Numbered from the stretch's first letter, positions 7,559 through 17,386 are shown. The stretch is 64,000 nt of DNA from Nitrosomonadales bacterium (GCA_016208015.1 JACQYW010000010.1:1-64000), one strand, 5' to 3'. A program made the numbers and translations. The notes: generated from the sequence alone by a model not told the origin.

Positions 7559-7981
7559 CTATTTCAGGCCGAGGATGTAACGCACCAGGGTTTTGATGTC
7601 ATTTTGCGCGACCTGGGGCGCGTTCGGCGGCATGGGCACGGCACCCCATGCCCCGCTACCGCCCTTGGCGACTTTGTCGATCAATTTGGCTTCAGCACCT
7701 TTTTGGCCGCGATATTTCGTGGCGACCTCTTTCCACCCCGGCCCGACCAGTTTCTTGTCGATGGCATGGCAGGCGAAACACTTGCTCGCCTGGGCCAATT
7801 GCAGTTCTTTGGAAACGGGCGCGGCCACCTGGGCTGAGGGTTCCGCGGCGACCGGCACTGGCGCCGCCACGGCCGGTGCCGCGGCAGGCTGTTCGGCTTG
7901 CTTTGCGGGAGTATCCGGCTGACAGCCAGTCAGCGCTGTCATGGATAACACGGTCAACAACGAAAAGAGCTTCTTGTTCAT
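7559..7981 (-). CDS. Lipoprotein cytochrome c, monohaem
   Basis: Membrane-tethered relative of the 7090 cytochrome, 140 residues. The lipobox LTGC puts the lipidated Cys at 20. A flexible Ala/Pro-rich linker follows to about residue 55, then a c551-like domain with CFACH at 68-72 and the probable ligand M117 in VPMPPN. GAGGAGG precedes the ATG. It lies 12 bases after the ParA-family gene, so both are probably one transcript. The linker and anchor suggest a haem domain reaching into the periplasm from a membrane. Which membrane it sits in cannot be decided (residue after Cys is Gln, not Asp). Confidence 0.88.
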   Translation of the reverse strand: MNKKLFSLLTVLSMTALTGCQPDTPAKQAEQPAAAPAVAAPVPVAAEPSAQVAAPVSKELQLAQASKCFACHAIDKKLVGPGWKEVATKYRGQKGAEAKLIDKVAKGGSGAWGAVPMPPNAPQVAQNDIKTLVRYILGLK

Positions 7982-7993
7982 ATCACTTCCTCC

Positions 7994-8623
7994 TCATGGT
8001 TCATCGCGATCGGCGTGTTCCAGCCAGTTAAGAAGATACGCCCATTGCTCCAGCTCACGTTGCGCCAGCGAGGGCGGCAAGTCGAACAGGGTCTTGCCCT
8101 CGAACGCGGCGTTCACATACACCTGAGCTTCGCGCAGATAGGCCAATATGGGCAGGTCGAGGCCTTTCAGGAACTGCTCCAGCGTGAGTGCCGCGCGGGT
8201 GCGCGGGTCCATGCGCATGCCGACGACGCCGACGAATATCTTGCCTTTGCGCACGTTCTTCTCGTGGTGCAGCACTTCCAGAAAGTCGCGGCTGGCCTGG
8301 ATGTCGAAGGCGGAGGGTGCGATGGGAACGATCACCCGGTGCACCAGCTTGAGTGCATGGTCGAGGTTTTTGCCGTGCAGGCCGGCGGGGGAATCGATCA
8401 CCAGACTGTCGACCGGGGCGTTCCTTTCACCTTCGCTTTGCATGAGTTCGATGGAGGGAAGTTGCGGGGACCGTGTCGCCAGCCATTGCGTCGCCGATTT
8501 CTGGCGGTCCAGATCGAGCATCGCCACGCGCTGCCCGCGCGCAGCCAAGTAGCCCGCGATGTTGGTGGACAGCGTGGTTTTGCCGCTGCCGCCTTTGGGA
8601 TTCGCAATCAGTATGGCTTTCAT
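7994..8623 (-). CDS. Orphan ParA/MinD-family ATPase
   Basis: Cytoplasmic P-loop ATPase of 209 residues. The deviant Walker A KGGSGKTT is at 10-17, with the second Lys of the ParA class, followed by [13 protein letters not shown] and VIDSPAG. There is no DNA-binding N-terminal helix and no parB-like gene next to it, so it is not part of a normal partition pair. Such short orphan ParA proteins often place large protein assemblies or control gene-specific processes. Here the target is unknown. GAGGG precedes the ATG. It lies between ilvD (31 bases) and the lipoprotein cytochrome (12 bases). Confidence 0.85.
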   Translation of the reverse strand: MKAILIANPKGGSGKTTLSTNIAGYLAARGQRVAMLDLDRQKSATQWLATRSPQLPSIELMQSEGERNAPVDSLVIDSPAGLHGKNLDHALKLVHRVIVPIAPSAFDIQASRDFLEVLHHEKNVRKGKIFVGVVGMRMDPRTRAALTLEQFLKGLDLPILAYLREAQVYVNAAFEGKTLFDLPPSLAQRELEQWAYLLNWLEHADRDEP

Positions 8624-8654
8624 GCAACTACCCTCTCACGATCTGTACAACCGG

Positions 8655-10505
8655 TTATTTCTCCACTTGGGAAACATCTCTGACAGCGCCCTTGTCGGCG
8701 CTGGTCACCATCGCCGCGTAGGCGCGCAGTGCGGCCGATACCTTGCGCGGACGTTCGGCGGCAGGCTTCCACGCCTGCTTGCCTTTGGCTTCCATCGCCG
8801 CACGGCGGTTTGCCAGTTCTGCGTCGGAGATCGCCAGATTGATGGTGCGGTTCGGGATGTCGATCTCGATGCGGTCGCCTTCCTGCACCAGGCCGATCGC
8901 ACCGCCGCTGGCTGCTTCCGGCGAAGCATGGCCGATGCTCAGCCCCGAAGTGCCGCCGGAGAAGCGTCCGTCGGTGAGCAGTGCACAGGCTTTGCCCAGG
9001 CCTTTGGATTTGAGATACGAGGTCGGATACAGCATCTCCTGCATGCCGGGACCGCCCTTCGGACCTTCGTAGCGGATGATGACCACATCGCCCGCTACGA
9101 TCTGGTCGGCGAGGATGCCTGCGGTCGCCGCGTCCTGACTCTCGAAAACGCGCGCACGTCCGCTGAATTTCAGGATGCTCTCGTCCACGCCCGCCGTCTT
9201 GACGATGCAACCGTCCAGCGCGATGTTGCCATGCAGCACCGCAAGGCCGCCGTCCTGCGAATAGGCGTGCGCCTTGTCGCGGATGCAACCGTTTGCTCGA
9301 TCTCCATCCACTTCCGGATAGAGCATGGATTGCGAGAACGCGATGGTGGTTACGATGCCGCCGGGCGCTGCGCGGAAGAATTTCTTTGCATCTTCATTTT
9401 TGGTTTGCGCGATATCCCATTCCTTGAGTCCGTCGCGCAGCGTCTTGCTATGTACCGAACCGACTTCGCCGTGCAGCAAACCGGCTCTGTCCAGTTCGCC
9501 CAGGATCGCGGCGATTCCTCCGGCGCGATGCACGTCTTCCATGTGATATTCGGACGACGGCGCGACCTTGCACAGGGTCGGCACATGGCGCGACAGGCGA
9601 TCCATATCCTTCATGGTGAAGTTCACTTCCGCTTCGCGAGCGATGGCCAGCAGGTGCAGCACCGTGTTGGTGGAACCACCCATGGCGATGTCCAGCGTCA
9701 TCGCGTTCTCGAACGCATCGAAGGTGGCGATGCTGCGCGGCAACACTGATGCGTCGTCCTGCTCGTAGTAACGTTTGGACAGCTCGACGATCAGGCGTCC
9801 GGCGCGCAGGAACAATTGCTTGCGCTCGGCATGCGTCGCGACCAGCGAACCGTTGCCCGGTAAAGATAAACCCAGAGCCTCGGTAAGACAGTTCATCGAA
9901 TTGGCGGTGAACATGCCGGAGCAGGAGCCGCAGGTGGGACAGGCGGAACGCTCGATGGCATCCACTTCGGCGTCCGAGACGCGGCTGTCGGCGGCGGCGA
10001 CCATGGCATCGACCAGGTCGAGACCTTTGACCTTGCCCTGCCAGTTGACCTTGCCCGCTTCCATCGGCCCGCCGGAGACGAACACCACGGGAATGTTGAG
10101 GCGCATCGCGGCCATCAGCATGCCGGGCGTGATCTTGTCGCAATTGGAGATGCACACCAGCGCGTCGGCGCAGTGCGCGTTGACCATGTATTCCACCGAG
10201 TCGGCGATGAGGTCGCGCGAAGGCAGCGAATACAGCATGCCGTCGTGACCCATGGCGATGCCGTCGTCGATGGCGATGGTATTGAATTCCTTGGCGATAC
10301 CGCCCGCCTTCTCGATCTCGCGCGCGACCAACTGGCCCATGTCCTTGAGGTGCACGTGGCCGGGCACGAACTGGGTGAAGGAGTTGGCGATGGCGATGAT
10401 GGGTTTGCCAAAGTCGCCTTCGATCATGCCGGTGGCGCGCCACAGAGAGCGGGCGCCGGCCATGTTGCGGCCGTGGGTGGAGGTGCGGGAACGGTATTGC
10501 GGCAT
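8655..10505 (-). CDS. ilvD: Dihydroxy-acid dehydratase
   Basis: Converts 2,3-dihydroxy-isovalerate or its methyl homologue to the 2-oxo acid in valine, isoleucine and leucine synthesis. The 616 residues match the usual length. Cluster-binding Cys lie in SNCDKITPG and in [15 protein letters not shown], and the N-terminal part has [24 protein letters not shown] precedes the ATG at 10505. It is the first gene of a minus-strand run with parA-like and cytochrome genes, and diverges from lgt. ilvA is elsewhere in the window (56038), so the pathway genes are scattered. Confidence 0.96.
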   Translation of the reverse strand: MPQYRSRTSTHGRNMAGARSLWRATGMIEGDFGKPIIAIANSFTQFVPGHVHLKDMGQLVAREIEKAGGIAKEFNTIAIDDGIAMGHDGMLYSLPSRDLIADSVEYMVNAHCADALVCISNCDKITPGMLMAAMRLNIPVVFVSGGPMEAGKVNWQGKVKGLDLVDAMVAAADSRVSDAEVDAIERSACPTCGSCSGMFTANSMNCLTEALGLSLPGNGSLVATHAERKQLFLRAGRLIVELSKRYYEQDDASVLPRSIATFDAFENAMTLDIAMGGSTNTVLHLLAIAREAEVNFTMKDMDRLSRHVPTLCKVAPSSEYHMEDVHRAGGIAAILGELDRAGLLHGEVGSVHSKTLRDGLKEWDIAQTKNEDAKKFFRAAPGGIVTTIAFSQSMLYPEVDGDRANGCIRDKAHAYSQDGGLAVLHGNIALDGCIVKTAGVDESILKFSGRARVFESQDAATAGILADQIVAGDVVIIRYEGPKGGPGMQEMLYPTSYLKSKGLGKACALLTDGRFSGGTSGLSIGHASPEAASGGAIGLVQEGDRIEIDIPNRTINLAISDAELANRRAAMEAKGKQAWKPAAERPRKVSAALRAYAAMVTSADKGAVRDVSQVEK

Positions 10506-10535
10506 GATGTCTCTCTATTGTAAAAATGAAGCACG

Positions 10536-10541
10536 TATAAT
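10536..10541 (+). promoter_or_regulatory. -10 box upstream of lgt
   Basis: A perfect TATAAT lies 39 bases before the lgt start in the 74-base divergent gap between ilvD and lgt. The matching -35 region is poor, so this is a tentative promoter for the lgt-pldA direction. Confidence 0.4.
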
Positions 10542-10579
10542 CTGTCGACCAATTCTAACCGATTCGACCCCATCAACCT

Positions 10580-11365
10580 ATGCTCGTTCACCCGCAATTC
10601 GACCCTGTCGCCCTTCATCTCGGCCCGTTCGGCATCCACTGGTATGGACTGATGTATCTGCTCGGCTTTGTGGTTTTCATCTGGCTGGGCCGGATGCGCC
10701 TGCGCACGCTGAACCAGCCCGGCTGGGACAACCAGCTCCTCGACGACCTGCTGTTCTACGGCGTGCTCGGCGTGGTGCTGGGCGGCCGTCTGGGCGAGGT
10801 GCTGTTCTACAACCCCGGCTACTATTTTTCGCATCCGCTGAAGATGCTCGCGGTGTGGGAAGGCGGCATGTCATTCCACGGCGGATTCCTCGGCGTGCTG
10901 GTGGCGATGGCGCTGTTTGCGCGCAAACGCAATCTCCAGTGGCTGGCGCTGATGGACTTCATCGCGCCGCTGACGCCGCCGGGACTGGCGTTCGGGCGCA
11001 TCGGCAACTTCATCAACGGAGAGCTGTGGGGGCGTCCGACCGATGTGCCATGGGGCATGGTATTCCCAAAGGTGGATAACCTGCCGCGTCATCCGTCGCA
11101 GTTGTACGAGTTCGCCATGGAAGGCGTCGCGCTGTTCATATTATTGTGGCTGTTTTCGCGCAAGCCGCGCCCGGCCGGATCGGTGCTCGGCCTGTCCATC
11201 GCCGCCTACGGCTGCTTCCGTTTCATCGGCGAGTTCACGCGCAACCCGGACGAGGGCATCTTCGGCCTGATGACTTTCGGCATCAGCATGGGGCAGTGGC
11301 TGAGTCTGCCGATGGTGATCGTCGGTGGCTGCCTGATGGTCTGGGCATATCGTCGAGCGCGATAA
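10580..11365 (+). CDS. lgt: Prolipoprotein diacylglyceryl transferase
   Basis: Inner-membrane enzyme that adds diacylglycerol from phosphatidylglycerol to the lipobox Cys of lipoproteins, the first step of their maturation. The 261 residues contain several membrane segments, the conserved [10 protein letters not shown] stretch with the essential His, and the signature [16 protein letters not shown]. Length is normal. pldA follows after 10 bases. Its clients within this window would include LivJ and the lipoprotein cytochrome. Confidence 0.96.
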   Translation: MLVHPQFDPVALHLGPFGIHWYGLMYLLGFVVFIWLGRMRLRTLNQPGWDNQLLDDLLFYGVLGVVLGGRLGEVLFYNPGYYFSHPLKMLAVWEGGMSFHGGFLGVLVAMALFARKRNLQWLALMDFIAPLTPPGLAFGRIGNFINGELWGRPTDVPWGMVFPKVDNLPRHPSQLYEFAMEGVALFILLWLFSRKPRPAGSVLGLSIAAYGCFRFIGEFTRNPDEGIFGLMTFGISMGQWLSLPMVIVGGCLMVWAYRRAR

Positions 11366-11375
11366 AATACAGACC

Positions 11376-12356
11376 ATGCGTCGCGCCCTTGTCCTTTCGT
11401 TGATCTGTACATGCCTTGCGGATCTCGCGTACGCTGAGAACACCGCATTGGAGGCTTGCTCCAGCATCGTGAACAAGAACGACCGCCTCAGTTGCTATGA
11501 TGAGGCGGCCACCATCAAACCCGCACCGCGCAGTTACCTCACCCGCTCCTGGGATCTGGACGGACATGGCAATCCCGATGCGGGCGGCATCCGCCGCCTG
11601 GAACCCTATCGCAAGAACTATGCGCTGATCCGTTACACCTCGAACATCAACACATCGCCGGCCTCGCCTTCACCGAATCACTCCGTGGCGACGCCCTACC
11701 CTTATATGAAGGTGGAGACGAAATTCCAGTTCAGCGCCAAATCCGAAGTTGGCAATTACCGCGACCTTGAATTCCTCGGCTTCAAAAACTTCCGCCTGTG
11801 GGGCGCTTTCACCCAGCAGGCTTACTGGCAGGCATTCAACGTCGGCAACTCATCTCCCTTCCGCGAATCGAACTATGAGCCTGAGCTTATCGGCACCTTC
11901 GGCACAGGCAATGCACAGGGATGGAGGCTGCTCAATCTCGGTTTTTCGCACCAGTCGAACGGTCGCAGCGAACCGGCCTCGCGCAGCTGGAACCGCCTTT
12001 ATCTGCAAGGCGGCTGGGAATGGGACGACATCTGCGTGATGGGCCGCGGCTGGTGGCGTTTGCCGGAAAGGGCATCCAAAGACGACAACCCCGATCTGAC
12101 CCGTTATATCGGACGCGCTGAACTCATCGCGCACTGGCTTCCGGACCGGGATGATGAGATTATCCTGTTGCTGCGCAGCAATCTCAATGCGCATGGACAT
12201 AAAGGATTCATGCAGCTCGACTGGGCGAGTCCGTTCAAGATCGGGCGCTCTTCCCAGCTCAATTTCCAGCTTACCTCGGGTTACGGCGACAGCCTGATCG
12301 ACTACAACCACTACCAGACGACGTTCGGCATCGGCGTCGTCTTCAAGGAATGGTAG
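11376..12356 (+). CDS. pldA: Outer-membrane phospholipase A (OMPLA)
   Basis: Outer-membrane beta-barrel that hydrolyses phospholipids misplaced in the outer leaflet. A signal peptide ends at about AYA-EN (residues 18-22). The catalytic group is clear: H192 and S194 in GFSHQSNGRS and N206 in SRSWNR. The late SGYGDSLIDYNHYQT stretch is also typical. At 326 residues it is somewhat longer than the E. coli enzyme because of an N-terminal segment with two Cys (about residues 23-60). That extension is also seen in several beta/gamma relatives. It follows lgt by 10 bases. Confidence 0.93.
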   Translation: MRRALVLSLICTCLADLAYAENTALEACSSIVNKNDRLSCYDEAATIKPAPRSYLTRSWDLDGHGNPDAGGIRRLEPYRKNYALIRYTSNINTSPASPSPNHSVATPYPYMKVETKFQFSAKSEVGNYRDLEFLGFKNFRLWGAFTQQAYWQAFNVGNSSPFRESNYEPELIGTFGTGNAQGWRLLNLGFSHQSNGRSEPASRSWNRLYLQGGWEWDDICVMGRGWWRLPERASKDDNPDLTRYIGRAELIAHWLPDRDDEIILLLRSNLNAHGHKGFMQLDWASPFKIGRSSQLNFQLTSGYGDSLIDYNHYQTTFGIGVVFKEW

Positions 12357-12368
12357 CCGCCCGCTCGG

Positions 12369-12397
12369 TTGACACTGCCAGCCCCCGCACCGATACT
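12369..12397 (+). promoter_or_regulatory. Probable promoter of the CNNM/CBS gene
   Basis: TTGACA (12369-12374) and GATACT (12392-12397) are separated by 17 bases in the 70-base gap after pldA, 29 bases before the TTG start at 12427. Confidence 0.5.
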
Positions 12398-12426
12398 CCG
12401 CGCATCGCATCACTCAAGGCTGTATC

Positions 12427-13716
12427 TTGGACGACCTCACAATAAACGCCCTGCTCGGCATTCTGCTGTTGCTGCTGGTGTTCGGCGCATGGTTCTCGGC
12501 TGCCGAGACGAGCATGATGGCGATCAATCGCTACCGTCTGAACCACCTGATCCGCAAAGGCAACCATAGTGCGAAACTGACCGGGCGACTGCTTTCCAAA
12601 GTGGACAAGCTGCTGGGATCCATCCTGTTCGGCAACACGCTGCTCAATGTCGCCGCCGCCGCCGTCACCAACATTCTCATCCTGCGCCTGTTCGGCGCCA
12701 GCGAATTGGCCATCCTGCTCGGCACGCTGGCGATCACTTTTGTGCTGCTGGTGTTCAGCGAGATCATGCCCAAGATCATCGCGGCGACCTACCCGGAACG
12801 CGTCGCGTTGCCCTCAAGCTATCTGCTCGCACCGCTGATCACCCTGTTCCACCCGGTGGTCTCGGTCGCCACCGGAATAGTCAAAGGCATACTATGGATG
12901 CTGCGTATCAATATCCAGACCGATCAGAGCAAGCACCAGATCACAATGGAGGAACTGCGCGGACTGGTGCTGGAAGCAGGACATTTTCTGCCGCGCAAAC
13001 ACCAGAAGATGCTGCTGAATCTGGTCGATCTGGAGCGCATCACCGTCAACGATGTGATGATTCCGCGCAATCAGATCGAGGCTTTGAACATCGATGCCGA
13101 CCCGGGCGAATTGCGCCAGCAGGTCATCACCTGCCACCACACCCTGCTCCCGGTGTACGCCGAAACACCCAGCAACGTCATCGGCATCCTGCACATCAAA
13201 CGTGTGCTGCCTTTGTTGCAGGAGGAGGAACTGGATGCGGCGCAGTTGCGCGAGATTCTGCACGACCCTTACTTCATCCCCTCCGATACGCCCCTGCTCA
13301 AACAATTGCAGCAATTTCAGGAACGTCAGACGCGCCTGGGGCTGGTGGTGGACGAATACGGCGAACTGCTGGGACTGGTCACGCTGGAGAACATCCTGGA
13401 AGAGATCGTCGGCGATTTCACCACGCAGTCGCCCTCGCAGACCGGGAAATTCCTGCGTCATGACGACGGCAGCCTGCTGCTGGAGGGCGGCAGCAGTCTG
13501 CGCGAGCTGAACCGCAAACTGGGCCTGCACCTGCCGCTGGGTGAAGCGAAGACACTCAACGGCCTGATCCTCGAACATCTGCAGGACATCCCGGAAGCCG
13601 GAACCAGTCTGAAGATCGGCGACTATCCGATCGAGATCATCCAGACGCAAGACCGCGCCGTGAAGGTCGCGCGGCTGTTCCCGGCGCAAAAGCACCTGCC
13701 TTTACAAAGGGGGTAA
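12427..13716 (+). CDS. CNNM/CorB-type membrane protein with CBS pair (UPF0053)
   Basis: Inner-membrane protein of 429 residues. An N-terminal DUF21/CNNM domain with about four membrane segments (1-190) includes FGAWFSAAETSMMAINRYR. A CBS pair follows (about 205-325; MIPRNQIEAL, then LVVDEYGELLGLVTLENILEE) and then a C-terminal CorC/HlyC domain. Members are linked to magnesium or cobalt export. The start is TTG at 12427, matching the conserved N-terminal Asp-rich start and first helix. It occupies the place directly upstream of pilC where pilB is often found; no pilB is seen. Confidence 0.88.
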   Translation: MDDLTINALLGILLLLLVFGAWFSAAETSMMAINRYRLNHLIRKGNHSAKLTGRLLSKVDKLLGSILFGNTLLNVAAAAVTNILILRLFGASELAILLGTLAITFVLLVFSEIMPKIIAATYPERVALPSSYLLAPLITLFHPVVSVATGIVKGILWMLRINIQTDQSKHQITMEELRGLVLEAGHFLPRKHQKMLLNLVDLERITVNDVMIPRNQIEALNIDADPGELRQQVITCHHTLLPVYAETPSNVIGILHIKRVLPLLQEEELDAAQLREILHDPYFIPSDTPLLKQLQQFQERQTRLGLVVDEYGELLGLVTLENILEEIVGDFTTQSPSQTGKFLRHDDGSLLLEGGSSLRELNRKLGLHLPLGEAKTLNGLILEHLQDIPEAGTSLKIGDYPIEIIQTQDRAVKVARLFPAQKHLPLQRG

Positions 13717-13741
13717 AGCCATGCATCATGCAAAAGACCTT

Positions 13742-13747
13742 TATAAT
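13742..13747 (+). promoter_or_regulatory. -10 box upstream of pilC
   Basis: A perfect TATAAT lies 71 bases before the pilC start in the 102-base gap. The -35 region is weak, and no sigma54 site was recognised. Confidence 0.33.
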
Positions 13748-13818
13748 CCGGCGCATCAGCGAGTTTATTGCCAATTGCATAGACTCAGCCCTATCGGCAA
13801 CTAATTTGAGGTTACAAG

Positions 13819-15033
13819 ATGGCAACCCAGAAATCTGAAAAAACCAAAGAGTACCAATACAGCTGGGAAGGCAAGGACAAGACAGGAAAAGTTGTCAAAG
13901 GGGAGATGCGCGGCGCCGGTGAGGCCAGCATCTCGGCGCATCTGCGCCGTCAAGGCATCACCGTCAACAAGATCAAGAAAAGCGCATCCGGCGGAGGCAA
14001 AGTCACCGAAAAGGACATCGCACTGTTCACGCGCCAACTCGCCACCATGCTGAAATCCGGCGTTCCCCTGTTGCAGGCGTTCGACATCGTCGGTAAAGGC
14101 CACGACAAACCTGCCGTCTCACGCCTGCTATTCGACATCAAGACCGATGTGGAAACCGGTAGCAGTCTGGAGCAGTCTTTCCGCAAATTCCCGCTCTATT
14201 TCGATGATCTGTATTGCAACCTGCTGGGAGCAGGTGAAGCCGCCGGTATTCTCGACACGTTGCTGGATCGTCTCGCGAGCTACAAGGAAAAGATCCTCGC
14301 CATCAAGAGCAAGATCAAATCAGCCCTGTTCTATCCGGTGGCCATCATCGCCGTCGCTTTCATCATCACCGCAGTGATCATGATCTTCGTGATCCCGGCG
14401 TTCAAGGAACTGTTCACCAACTTCGGTGCCGACCTGCCCACGCCAACATTGGTCATTATGGCGATATCGGATTTCTTTGTGGCCTGGTGGTGGGCGATCT
14501 TTGGAGTTGTTGGAGGCACCATATATGGCTTCATGTACATGTGGAAACGCAGCAAGAAGATGCAATCCTTCATGGATCGGTTGATGTTGAAGGTCCCGGT
14601 ATTCGGTCCACTGGTGCGCAAAGCTTCCATCGCGCGCTGGTCGCGCACTCTCGCCACCATGTTCGCAGCAGGCGTGCCACTGGTGGAAGCCTTCGATTCA
14701 GTTGCTGGAGCAGCCGGCAATGCGGTGTATCACGATGCCACCAAAGCCATCCAGCGCGAGGTGACCAGCGGCAGCAGCCTCACCGTGGCGATGCAAAACA
14801 CTAATGTGTTTCCCAGCATGGTGTTACAGATGGTCGCCATCGGCGAAGAGTCCGGCGCCCTCGATAGCATGTTGTCCAAAGTGGCCGATTTCTTTGAAGC
14901 AGAGGTGGATGATGCAGTGGATGCACTGTCCAGCCTGATGGAGCCTATCATCATGGTGGTATTGGGAACGCTCATCGGCGGCATGGTGGTAGCGATGTAC
15001 TTGCCGATCTTCAAGATGGGACAAGCGGTATAA
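13819..15033 (+). CDS. pilC: Type IV pilus inner-membrane platform protein PilC
   Basis: Platform protein on which the pilus assembly and retraction ATPases act. The 404 residues carry two T2SF domains (about 70-195 and 275-400), each with the family pattern FTRQLATMLKSGVPLLQAFD or WSRTLATMFAAGVPLVEAFD, and three membrane segments. GAGG lies 8 bases before the ATG. A terminator follows the gene, and pilD comes next. pilB, the usual upstream partner, is not adjacent. Confidence 0.95.
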   Translation: MATQKSEKTKEYQYSWEGKDKTGKVVKGEMRGAGEASISAHLRRQGITVNKIKKSASGGGKVTEKDIALFTRQLATMLKSGVPLLQAFDIVGKGHDKPAVSRLLFDIKTDVETGSSLEQSFRKFPLYFDDLYCNLLGAGEAAGILDTLLDRLASYKEKILAIKSKIKSALFYPVAIIAVAFIITAVIMIFVIPAFKELFTNFGADLPTPTLVIMAISDFFVAWWWAIFGVVGGTIYGFMYMWKRSKKMQSFMDRLMLKVPVFGPLVRKASIARWSRTLATMFAAGVPLVEAFDSVAGAAGNAVYHDATKAIQREVTSGSSLTVAMQNTNVFPSMVLQMVAIGEESGALDSMLSKVADFFEAEVDDAVDALSSLMEPIIMVVLGTLIGGMVVAMYLPIFKMGQAV

Positions 15034-15052
15034 AGTTCCCTTTTTGCATCCA

Positions 15053-15078
15053 GGCGCGGCAGTGTCCGCGCCTTTTTT
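15053..15078 (+). terminator. Rho-independent terminator between pilC and pilD
   Basis: GGCGCGG (15053-15059) pairs with CCGCGCC (15066-15072) around a 6-base loop and is followed by six T. It lies 20 bases after the pilC stop. It also shows that the pilD start must be downstream of it. Confidence 0.88.
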
Positions 15079-15097
15079 ATATATTCAAGGTGATTCG

Positions 15098-15958
15098 ATG
15101 CTGCTTCTACTCCAAACCTCACCGTTTGCTTTTGCCGTGCTCGCCGGCGTCCTTGGCCTGCTCGTCGGCAGTTTCCTCAATGTCGTCATCCATCGCCTGC
15201 CCAAGATGATGGAGCGCAACTGGCATGCGCAGTGTGCCGAGTTGAATGGACAGCCACCCGCGTCTGCCCCGCGTTACGATCTGCTGGTACCGCGTTCCGC
15301 CTGCCCGCATTGCGGCCACGCGATCAGCGCGCCGGAAAACATCCCGGTATTGAGCTACCTTTTCCTGAAAGGCAAATGCAAGGGATGCGGCGCAGCCATC
15401 TCGCCGCGCTATCCCATCGTGGAAGCGAGCAGCGGCATCCTGAGCGCTTATGCCGCCTGGCATTTCGGTTTCGGCGCTGCAGGGATATTCGCTATCGTTT
15501 TCATCTGGGCGCTCATCGCGCTAACCTTCATCGATTTCGACACCCAGCTGCTGCCCGACGACATCACCTTGCCTTTGCTCTGGCTGGGGCTGCTGCTCAA
15601 CCTCAATGGCGTGTTCACTTCGCTGCCGAACGCCGTCATCGGTGCGGTGGTCGGCTACCTCTCGTTATGGAGCGTGTATTGGGCATTCAAGCTCACCACC
15701 GGCAAGGAGGGTATGGGTTTTGGTGATTTCAAGCTGCTCGCCGCGCTCGGCGCATGGTTCGGCTGGACGATGCTGCCGCTGGTGATTCTGCTTTCCTCGC
15801 TGGTCGGCGCCGTGATCGGCATCGCCCTCATCGTCTTCACCAAACACGGGCGCAACATCCCCATTCCGTTCGGCCCGTATCTTGCCGGCGGCGGACTGAT
15901 CGCGCTGTTCTGGGGACAGACGCTGACGCAGAACTACCTGCAACTGCTGGCCCCGTGA
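15098..15958 (+). CDS. pilD: Prepilin peptidase and N-methyltransferase PilD
   Basis: Membrane aspartic protease that cleaves type IV prepilin leaders and methylates the new N-terminus. The 286 residues include the zinc-binding Cys pairs C69/C72 and C94/C97, and the catalytic Asp residues in FIDFDTQLLPDD (D146) and GMGFGD (D210). ATG at 15098 was chosen because AAGG lies 8 bases upstream and an earlier ATG (15044) would precede the pilC terminator. The stop overlaps the coaE start (GTGA). Confidence 0.94.
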   Translation: MLLLLQTSPFAFAVLAGVLGLLVGSFLNVVIHRLPKMMERNWHAQCAELNGQPPASAPRYDLLVPRSACPHCGHAISAPENIPVLSYLFLKGKCKGCGAAISPRYPIVEASSGILSAYAAWHFGFGAAGIFAIVFIWALIALTFIDFDTQLLPDDITLPLLWLGLLLNLNGVFTSLPNAVIGAVVGYLSLWSVYWAFKLTTGKEGMGFGDFKLLAALGAWFGWTMLPLVILLSSLVGAVIGIALIVFTKHGRNIPIPFGPYLAGGGLIALFWGQTLTQNYLQLLAP

Positions 15959-16566
15959 GCTATCTGGTCGGGCTGACAGGCGGGATCGGCAGCGGCAAGA
16001 GCACAGTTGCCGGGTTGTTTGCCGCGCAAGGCGTGCCCGTCATCGATACCGACCATATCTCGCACCAATTGACCAAGGCCGGTGGAGCTGCCATCCCGCT
16101 GATACGCAAAGTGTTTGGTGATGATTACATCGATGCCAGAGGCGCGCTGGATCGCGGCAGGATGCGCGCATCGGTATTCTCCGACGCCGCTGCAAGACAA
16201 CGTTTGGAGACCATCCTGCACCCCCTCATCCTCGACCAGACCAAACAGCAGGCCTCCGCCTCCGCTGACGCGCCATATACTCTGATCGTCGTACCCCTGC
16301 TGTTCGAGAGCGGGAAATATGCCGACTGGATGGATCGCACCATCGCCGTGGACTGCCCGGAAGATGTCCAGATCACCCGCACCATGCAACGCAGCAAACT
16401 GAACGAGACCGAAGTCCGCGCCATCCTGGCGCAGCAGCTCAGCCGGGCGGAGCGGCAGGGGCTGGCCGACGAATCGATCCTTAACGACGGCAGCCTGGAA
16501 GAACTGGAAGCACAGGTCGTCGGAATGCACCGCCGTTTGTCTGCTTTGGCAGCGGAAAGCGATTGA
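15955..16566 (+). CDS. coaE: Dephospho-CoA kinase
   Basis: Phosphorylates dephospho-CoA, the last step of coenzyme A synthesis. The GTG at 15955 overlaps the pilD stop (GTGA) and gives 203 residues, the normal length. The P-loop GGIGSGKST is at 9-17, DTDHISHQL follows, and VPLLFESG marks the lid region. A longer frame starting inside pilD is rejected. The pilD-coaE-zapD-yacG order is widely conserved. Confidence 0.95.
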   Translation: MSYLVGLTGGIGSGKSTVAGLFAAQGVPVIDTDHISHQLTKAGGAAIPLIRKVFGDDYIDARGALDRGRMRASVFSDAAARQRLETILHPLILDQTKQQASASADAPYTLIVVPLLFESGKYADWMDRTIAVDCPEDVQITRTMQRSKLNETEVRAILAQQLSRAERQGLADESILNDGSLEELEAQVVGMHRRLSALAAESD

Positions 16567-16627
16567 CGCCATCACAGGCTGCCTATATCTTTCGCAACCA
16601 CCAAAACCCCAACTCAGCCAGGCGATT

Positions 16628-17386
16628 GTGATCAGTTACGAGTTCCCTCTGAACGAACGAGTGCGCACCATGTTGCGCCTGGAGGATCTCTTCTTTCGCA
16701 TCAGCCGCTTCATCGAAAGCGATGAAAGCCCCGACCATCATGCCGCACTCGGCATCCTGTTCGAGATCCTTGAAGTCGCCTGCCGTGCCGACCTTAAATC
16801 CGAGCTTTTACAGGAACTTGAACGGCAGAAGAAAGTCCTGAACGGCCTGCACAACAACCCCGAGATATCCGAAAGCGCGCTCGACGCCCTGATCGTCGAC
16901 ATCGAATCCACCAGTGCCGCGCTATTGAAGATGACAGGCAAGATCGGCCAGCACCTGCGCGACAACGAATGGCTGATGGGCATCAAACAACGCGCCGTCA
17001 TCCCCGGTGGCGTGTGCGAATTCGACCTGCCCTCCTATCACTACTGGCAGCACCAAAGCACCGAATTCCGCCAGGACAACCTGAATGGCTGGCTGGAACC
17101 CATGTTGCCGCTGCGCGACGGCATCACCATCCTGCTCAAACTGTTGCGCGAAAGCGGCCGCACCCACCATTTCACCGCCTTCCACGGCTGCTTCCAGCAG
17201 ATGCAGGGCGGCCGCGTCGCACAGATGTTGCGCATCAGCCTGGATGCAGAGATCCCCTGCATCCCGGAGATCAGCGCCAACAAATACGCTCTCAACATCC
17301 GCTTCGTCGAGGCCAAGTACACTGCCAAGACCGCCCTCTACGACCAGGATGTCGCCTTCGACCTGACCTTCTGTTCCCTGCAATGA
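16628..17386 (+). CDS. zapD: Cell division protein ZapD
   Basis: FtsZ-binding protein (DUF1342/YacF) that bundles FtsZ filaments. The 252 residues start with the family pattern [20 protein letters not shown] at a GTG codon (16628). A helical N-terminal half and a beta-rich C-terminal half (from about residue 120) follow. It comes 61 bases after coaE, and its stop overlaps the yacG start by four bases (ATGA). Its target FtsZ is encoded at 27872. Confidence 0.94.
   Translation: MISYEFPLNERVRTMLRLEDLFFRISRFIESDESPDHHAALGILFEILEVACRADLKSELLQELERQKKVLNGLHNNPEISESALDALIVDIESTSAALLKMTGKIGQHLRDNEWLMGIKQRAVIPGGVCEFDLPSYHYWQHQSTEFRQDNLNGWLEPMLPLRDGITILLKLLRESGRTHHFTAFHGCFQQMQGGRVAQMLRISLDAEIPCIPEISANKYALNIRFVEAKYTAKTALYDQDVAFDLTFCSLQ

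Noticed and set aside
15044-15097. Earlier PilD start at 15044
   Set aside because: It would lie before the pilC terminator hairpin and adds residues with no membrane or signal character; 15098 has a ribosome site.
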